A DNA stretch of 64,000 bases from Micromonospora lupini (GTDB taxonomy: Bacteria > Actinomycetota > Actinomycetes > Mycobacteriales > Micromonosporaceae). Of this stretch, positions 60,281-64,000 are shown one piece after another (the stretch's first letter is position 1; each line of letters opens with the position of its first letter). The notes under the pieces were generated by a model that had not been told where the DNA came from, ran no database searches, and saw only the letters and a program-made list of their open reading frames with translations. The position numbers were made by a program, and so were the translations under genes. The DNA lies in the NCBI RefSeq assembly GCF_026342015.1, contig NZ_JAPENL010000002.1, forward strand, positions 2,485,001 to 2,549,000. The letters run 5' to 3'.

Positions 60281-61834
60281 CTACATCGGTGGTCCTGCGG
60301 GGGTCTCGGGCTCGGCGGGCAGGCCGGGCGCCAGCCGACGCATCGACGTGAAGGTGGGCACCAGCGCGTCGTACAGTTCGGCGAAGAGCGGCAGCAGCGT
60401 CGCGTACGTGGCGGCGGCAGCCGGGTCGGGGCGGATGACCTCCTCGATGCGGACCAGGTCGGCGGCCACGTCGATGCTGGGGATCAGGCCCAGCGCCTGC
60501 ATGCCGAGCAGCGCGGCGCCGAAGCTCGACCCCTCGCGGCCGGCCGGGAAGCTCACCGGCGTGCCGAGCACGTCGGCGAGCATCTGCCGCCACAGGCCGC
60601 TGCGGGCGAAACCGCCACCGGCCCGGATCTCGCGGACCTCGTTGCCGGCGGCGCGCACCGAGCTGAGCACAAGCGCGAGCTGCTGGCACACCCCCTCCAT
60701 CGCGGCCCGGACGAGGTGTTCGCGGCGGTGCCCGTGGGTCAGCCCGACGTACGCGCCGCGGGGCAGGGCGCTCCAGTGTGGAGCGCGTTCGCTGTGCAGG
60801 TACGGCAGCATGATGAGCCCGCCCGAGCCGACCGGCGCGCGGGCGGCGAGGGCCACCAGCTCCTCCTCGGGGTGCTCGCCCAGCTCCGGCGCGAGCGCCG
60901 CGCCCGCCCACTTGAGGACGAGGCCGCCGTTGTTGATGGCGCCACCGACGGCCCACCGGTCCTCGGTCAGCGCGTAGCAGAACACCCCGCCCAGCGGGTC
61001 CACACCGGGGCGTTCGACCATGACGCGCATGGCGCCGCTGGTGCCGATCGAGCAGGCCACCATGCCGGGGTGCACCGCGCCCAGGCCCAGGTTGGCCAGC
61101 GGCCCGTCACCGGCGCCGACCACCACGGGGGTGCGCTGCGGCAGGCCGAGGGCGGTGGCGGCCGTCGGGGTGAGGCCGGGCAGGACGGCGGTCGTGGCGA
61201 CCAGTTGGGGCAACTGCTCCTCGGTGATGCCGGCGATGGTGAGCGCCTCGGTGTCCCACTGGAGGGTGTGGATGTCCAGCAGGCCGGTGGCCGAGGCGAT
61301 CGAGTGGTCGGTGACAAGCGCCTCGCAGAGTCGCCGCAGCACCCAGTCCTTGATGCCTACCCAGTGCGCGACGCGCTCGAAGAGCTTCGGCTCCTGCTCG
61401 GCGAACCAGAGCAGCTTGGGCAGCGGCGACATCGGGTGCATGGGCGTGCCGGTGCGCCGGTGCAGGGCCAGCCCGGACGGCACCGCCCGCAGCCGTTCGG
61501 CCTGGCGGGTGGCTCGGGAGTCGGCCCAGGTCACCGACGGCGTGAGCGGGTCGCCGGCCGCGTCGAGCCCGATGAGGCTGTGCATGGCGGAGCAGAAGGC
61601 CAGGCCGGACACCGGAACGGTCAGCTCGGTCACCACGGCCCGGATCGACTCGACGACGGCGGTGAGGATCAGCTCCGGGTCCTGCTCGGCGTACCCGGGA
61701 AGCGGGTCGTCGAGGGGGTAGCCGGCGGAGTGGCTGGCCAGCAGCCGGCCGTCGGTGTCGTACGCCATGGCCTTGGTGCTCGTGGTGCCGATGTCGACCC
61801 CGACCACCACGCCGGGCAGGGTGTCTGGCGGCAT
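60281..61834 (-). CDS. gntK: Gluconokinase-type FGGY carbohydrate kinase
   Basis: The 517-residue kinase of the FGGY family phosphorylates a sugar acid or sugar. Its N-terminal phosphate motif is VGVDIGTTSTKAMAYDTDG. SAMHSLIGLDAAGDPLTPSVTWADSR and GTPMHPMSPLPKL are typical of gluconate kinases. The C-terminal half has GTSGAMRVM, GGAINNGGLVLKWAG, PYLHSERAPHW and GGGFARSGLWRQMLADV. Gluconate is the likely substrate, because the next gene is a GntP-type permease; xylulose is an alternative. The ATG at 61832-61834 is preceded by GGGGGTGAGGG. Confidence 0.85.
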   Translation of the reverse strand: MPPDTLPGVVVGVDIGTTSTKAMAYDTDGRLLASHSAGYPLDDPLPGYAEQDPELILTAVVESIRAVVTELTVPVSGLAFCSAMHSLIGLDAAGDPLTPSVTWADSRATRQAERLRAVPSGLALHRRTGTPMHPMSPLPKLLWFAEQEPKLFERVAHWVGIKDWVLRRLCEALVTDHSIASATGLLDIHTLQWDTEALTIAGITEEQLPQLVATTAVLPGLTPTAATALGLPQRTPVVVGAGDGPLANLGLGAVHPGMVACSIGTSGAMRVMVERPGVDPLGGVFCYALTEDRWAVGGAINNGGLVLKWAGAALAPELGEHPEEELVALAARAPVGSGGLIMLPYLHSERAPHWSALPRGAYVGLTHGHRREHLVRAAMEGVCQQLALVLSSVRAAGNEVREIRAGGGFARSGLWRQMLADVLGTPVSFPAGREGSSFGAALLGMQALGLIPSIDVAADLVRIEEVIRPDPAAAATYATLLPLFAELYDALVPTFTSMRRLAPGLPAEPETPAGPPM

Positions 61835-62078
61835 GACCCTCACCCCCTCCGTACGGGCGGTGCGGCGGCGTCGCCACCCGGCTGCGGCTGACGTTACCGA
61901 GACAGCGACCGCCCCGCACGACACGACGGAAGGTGAATCGACGCAGCAGTATCGACCTATCGTCCCGGTTGCTCCACCGTTCGGATAGTTCGCCCGTCCT
62001 GGCGTGTCCCGGCCGACCGTCGCGACTGTTAATCCGAGTGACACCCAGATTGGTGGTCTGCGCGGCGGAGGAGTCGGC
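61835..62078. other. Intergenic region between divergent genes
   Basis: The 244-bp gap holds the upstream regions of the kinase and of the 62079 gene. No clear operator or terminator is seen. Confidence 0.5.
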
Positions 62079-63227
62079 GTGGCGAAGACTGATTCGACGG
62101 GTTCCACATGGCGGTACCGCTGGGCGCAGCGGCAGAACGTGCGGCGGGTCAGCACGTTCCGCGGCGCCGAGACGGCCTGGCGGCGACGCGACGACGAGTT
62201 ACGGCGGCTGCGCGCGCTGGCCGCCGACTTCCAGGGCTCCGTGGCGGCAGGCGCGGGCCTCCCACTTGAGCTGGTCGACGACGAGGTCGTGCTGTGGGCC
62301 CTGCCCGCCGCGCAACTGGTCGAGGTGCGACACACGACAGTGCTGCCCGCGCCGGACCTGACGGTCGCCGCGCCGGCCGCGCCGCTGCGCCCACGCCGGC
62401 CCGACGGCGTACGCGTCACCGACGCCGGCATGGCAGTCATCACCAGCCGTCGCCTGGTCCTGCTCGGCGGACGTGGCCGGCGCGACTGGGCGTACGGCCG
62501 GATGACCGGCCTGGCCCACGACCCGGCGGCGCCGGTGACCCTGATCCAGGTGCTGGACCGGCGGCGTGCCTCCGGGTTGTTGCTGCCCACCGACGCGGCT
62601 GCGGACTTCCGGTTCAAGCTGACGCTTGCCTTCGCCGACGCGATCGAGCAGCGCGCCGCGGTGCTCGCCCAGCTCGACGAGCTGATCGCGGAGCACGACC
62701 AGCTCAAGCCGTTCCGGCCGGCGGTGGCCACGCCCGCGCAGGCCCGGCTGTCCTCGCTGGTTCCTGGTGGTCGCCGGACCATCGCGGTGGCGGCGGGCAT
62801 CGCGCTGCTGGTGCCGGCGGCGCTGTTCGACTCGAACCCGTCGGACCCGACCGGCGGCGCGGAGGTCGCGGCGGCGGCCACGCCGGCGTCGACGCCCAGC
62901 GCGCCTTCCGCGCTGCTGCGCCCGGCGGCCCCGGCGCCCGCGCGCACCACCGCGACCAAGCGGACGTCCGCGCCGCGCCCGTCGCCCACCGCGACCGCCG
63001 GGCCGCGCTGCGGCGCTCCGGAAAATCCCCTGGGGTACGACTTCTGTGGCGGAACCCGGGTCCGCCGGCCGGCCGCCGAGGTCTGCGACTGGTTCGAGTG
63101 CGTGCCGCAGTTCTGGGCGGGCCGGGGCTATCTGGTGCAGTGTCGGGACGGCGCGGTCAGCCTGACCGGTGGCCGCGCGGGCGCGTGCGCCGACCATCGG
63201 GGTGTCCGGCGGACCATCTCTCAGTAA
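62079..63227 (+). CDS. Membrane-anchored protein with extracellular Cys-rich C-terminus
   Basis: The 382-residue protein has a cytoplasmic N-terminal part of about 230 residues, including an Arg-rich helix and a PH-like beta domain (LELVDDEVVLWALPAAQLVEV, then GMAVITSRRLVLLGGRGRRDW). One membrane helix (RRTIAVAAGIALLVPAALF) follows, then a Pro/Ser/Thr linker and a C-terminal domain with several Cys (RCGAPENPLGYDFCGG, VCDWFECVPQF, VQCRDG, ACADH). Disulphide-rich secreted tips like this often bind ligands. No family is recognised. GGAGGAG precedes the GTG at 62079, which decides the start. Confidence 0.7.
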   Translation: MAKTDSTGSTWRYRWAQRQNVRRVSTFRGAETAWRRRDDELRRLRALAADFQGSVAAGAGLPLELVDDEVVLWALPAAQLVEVRHTTVLPAPDLTVAAPAAPLRPRRPDGVRVTDAGMAVITSRRLVLLGGRGRRDWAYGRMTGLAHDPAAPVTLIQVLDRRRASGLLLPTDAAADFRFKLTLAFADAIEQRAAVLAQLDELIAEHDQLKPFRPAVATPAQARLSSLVPGGRRTIAVAAGIALLVPAALFDSNPSDPTGGAEVAAAATPASTPSAPSALLRPAAPAPARTTATKRTSAPRPSPTATAGPRCGAPENPLGYDFCGGTRVRRPAAEVCDWFECVPQFWAGRGYLVQCRDGAVSLTGGRAGACADHRGVRRTISQ

Positions 63228-63272
63228 CCTCATTTGGGAGTTATTGTCCGCTTCGGCGGCGAGAATGATCGT

Positions 63273-63806
63273 GTGGAGATCCGGTCCGACGATGGTGCCC
63301 GGGTGCGGATCCGCCCGGTCGGCTACCAGCCCGGCATCGACCCGCCCGACGATCCCGAGCGGGCCGCGCCGGGCTGGCAGGACTGGCTGCTCATCGAGGT
63401 GGACGCCCGCACCGCCGACGGCCAGACCTGGTCGCACCACTACCCGAGCATGCTGGTCGAGGAGGCCCGCGCGCTTGGCAGTTGGCTGCACGGCCAGGCG
63501 ACGGCGGCCAGCGGACCGACCCCGCCGTCGGCGATGGTCCGCTTCACCGAGCCCAACCTGGTCCTGCGTACCCGGGCGATCCGCCGCCGCCGGCTGGAGC
63601 TGACCGTCGAGTTCTCCGCCGAGTCACTGCCCCCGTGGATTCGCCGACCCGCCACCGCCGTCTACCCGCTGCTCCTCACCGTCTCCGCGGACGCCCTCGC
63701 CGCCGCCGCCGACCAGTGGGCCGGGCACTGCGAGGCGTACCCACCGCGAACGCGGTCGCGCTTTCCGGCGGACGGTCCACTGCCGCGCCACAGGCGCGCC
63801 GGCTGA
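63273..63806 (+). CDS. WapI-type immunity-like protein
   Basis: The 177-residue protein has a pattern I associate with WapI-family immunity proteins: RIRPVGYQPG, WQDWLLIEVDARTADGQTWSHHYPSMLVEEARALGSWL, AMVRFTEPNLVLRTRA, FSAESLPPW and AADQWAGHCEAYPPR. WapI-type proteins protect producing cells from the CdiA/WapA-class contact toxins. No adjacent toxin is seen, so it may be an orphan. The GTG at 63273 is uncertain; TTG at 63234 is an alternative. The last 9 codons lie inside a 29-bp tandem repeat. Confidence 0.65.
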   Translation: MEIRSDDGARVRIRPVGYQPGIDPPDDPERAAPGWQDWLLIEVDARTADGQTWSHHYPSMLVEEARALGSWLHGQATAASGPTPPSAMVRFTEPNLVLRTRAIRRRRLELTVEFSAESLPPWIRRPATAVYPLLLTVSADALAAAADQWAGHCEAYPPRTRSRFPADGPLPRHRRAG

Positions 63807-63869
63807 TACTGCCGCGCCACAGGCGTGCCGGCTGATACCGCCGCGCGCCACAGGCGCGCCGGCTGACGC
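63781..63869 (+). repeat. 29-bp tandem repeat, three copies
   Basis: Copies at 63781-63809 and 63810-63838 differ at one base; the third (63839-63869) has a 2-nt insertion. The unit is TGCCGCGCCACAGGCGYGCC followed by GGCTGATAC. The first copy contains the stop codon of the WapI-like gene. Confidence 0.9.
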
Positions 63870-63924
63870 CTGGTGGTGCGGTGTTCCTTGTCCCCACCGG
63901 ACGGGCCTGCTGTGATGGGCGGTC

Positions 63925-64000
63925 ATGGGAGACGAGCAGGTGCACCGCACAGTCGAGGCGGTGTGGCGGATCGAGGCCGGGCGGGTGATCGCCGCCCTGG
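63925..64000 (+). CDS. ECF sigma factor (DUF6596-type), N-terminal fragment (cut by window edge)
   Basis: The ATG at 63925 begins MGDEQVHRTVEAVWRIEAGR, matching the N-terminus of ECF sigma factors that carry a C-terminal DUF6596 domain and usually follow a YCII-related gene. Only 25 residues are visible, so the call rests on the VEAVWRIEAGRVIAAL helix. A YCII gene is not seen upstream in this window. Confidence 0.5.
   Translation, partial: MGDEQVHRTVEAVWRIEAGRVIAAL

Noticed and set aside
60281..62989. 902-residue frame extending the gluconate kinase leftward
   Set aside because: Kinase motifs begin only at about 61834; the extra part is antisense to the 62079 gene.

Overview
The window is a high-GC actinobacterial chromosome segment, most likely Micromonospora or a close Micromonosporaceae relative. 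Evidence: an SEC-C-tailed SecA, an ftsE-ftsX-smpB-ssrA block, BldC-like and TipA-like regulators, many GTG starts, and many genes with a -10-like hexamer 6-8 nt before the start codon and no Shine-Dalgarno, as expected for leaderless mRNAs. No phage, insertion sequence or CRISPR array is visible; most of the window is ordinary chromosome with one compact accessory cluster.

Layout. 1-9.9 kb: GNAT acetyltransferases, secA, a 16-bp tandem repeat tract, an Rv3235-type protein and a small BldC/excisionase-like DNA-binding protein (both preceded by the same GTTTGC-N4-GTTTGC repeat), a DUF6912-like protein, a membrane protein and pruA. 10-20.6 kb: PadR regulator, prfB, ftsE, ftsX, smpB, tmRNA, small membrane or secreted proteins, a benzoylformate-decarboxylase-like ThDP enzyme, MTA phosphorylase, a YqgE protein and tRNA-Ala(GGC). 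20.6-24.3 kb: a secreted repeat protein, a cysteine-free L36 gene too short for routine ORF calling, and a two-component system. 24.3-33.9 kb: a divergent seven-gene cluster. One arm runs MIO-type aromatic amino acid lyase, FOXRED2-like flavoprotein, FMN alpha-hydroxyacid oxidase, unusual cytochrome P450 and cation/proton antiporter, with overlaps or a 1-nt gap. The other arm is a second FOXRED2-like flavoprotein and an AMP-forming ligase. The 62-bp gap between the arms holds a 14-bp perfect palindrome between two apparently leaderless promoters. 33.9-50.2 kb: a membrane-tethered LPMO, aldo/keto reductase, hemerythrin protein behind a tiny overlapping ORF, a second two-component system, an AAA ATPase/VWA pair, an AraC-type regulator and MFS transporter, a ricin-type lectin, a YbaK deacylase, and a tmsA-tmsB-like pair for 10-methyl branched fatty acids. 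50.2-64 kb: an autoregulated ArsR-like/SRPBCC pair, a 75-bp near-perfect palindrome, a GGDEF-EAL protein, a TipA-like regulator, an exported serine hydrolase, a gluconate kinase/permease pair with a repeat-expanded permease N-terminus, a WapI-type immunity-like protein, and the start of an ECF sigma factor.

How the genes work together. The strongest candidate for an undescribed system is the 24.3-33.9 kb cluster. The lyase carries the MIO triad and a His-Leu pair typical of tyrosine ammonia-lyases, so p-coumarate (or a beta-amino acid) is a plausible first intermediate. The ligase could activate it; the two flavoproteins, the FMN oxidase and the P450 are tailoring candidates, and the antiporter is the only transport function. 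No regulator lies inside the cluster, but a two-component system sits just downstream of the long arm. All functional calls come from reading motifs in the sequence; no database search was run.
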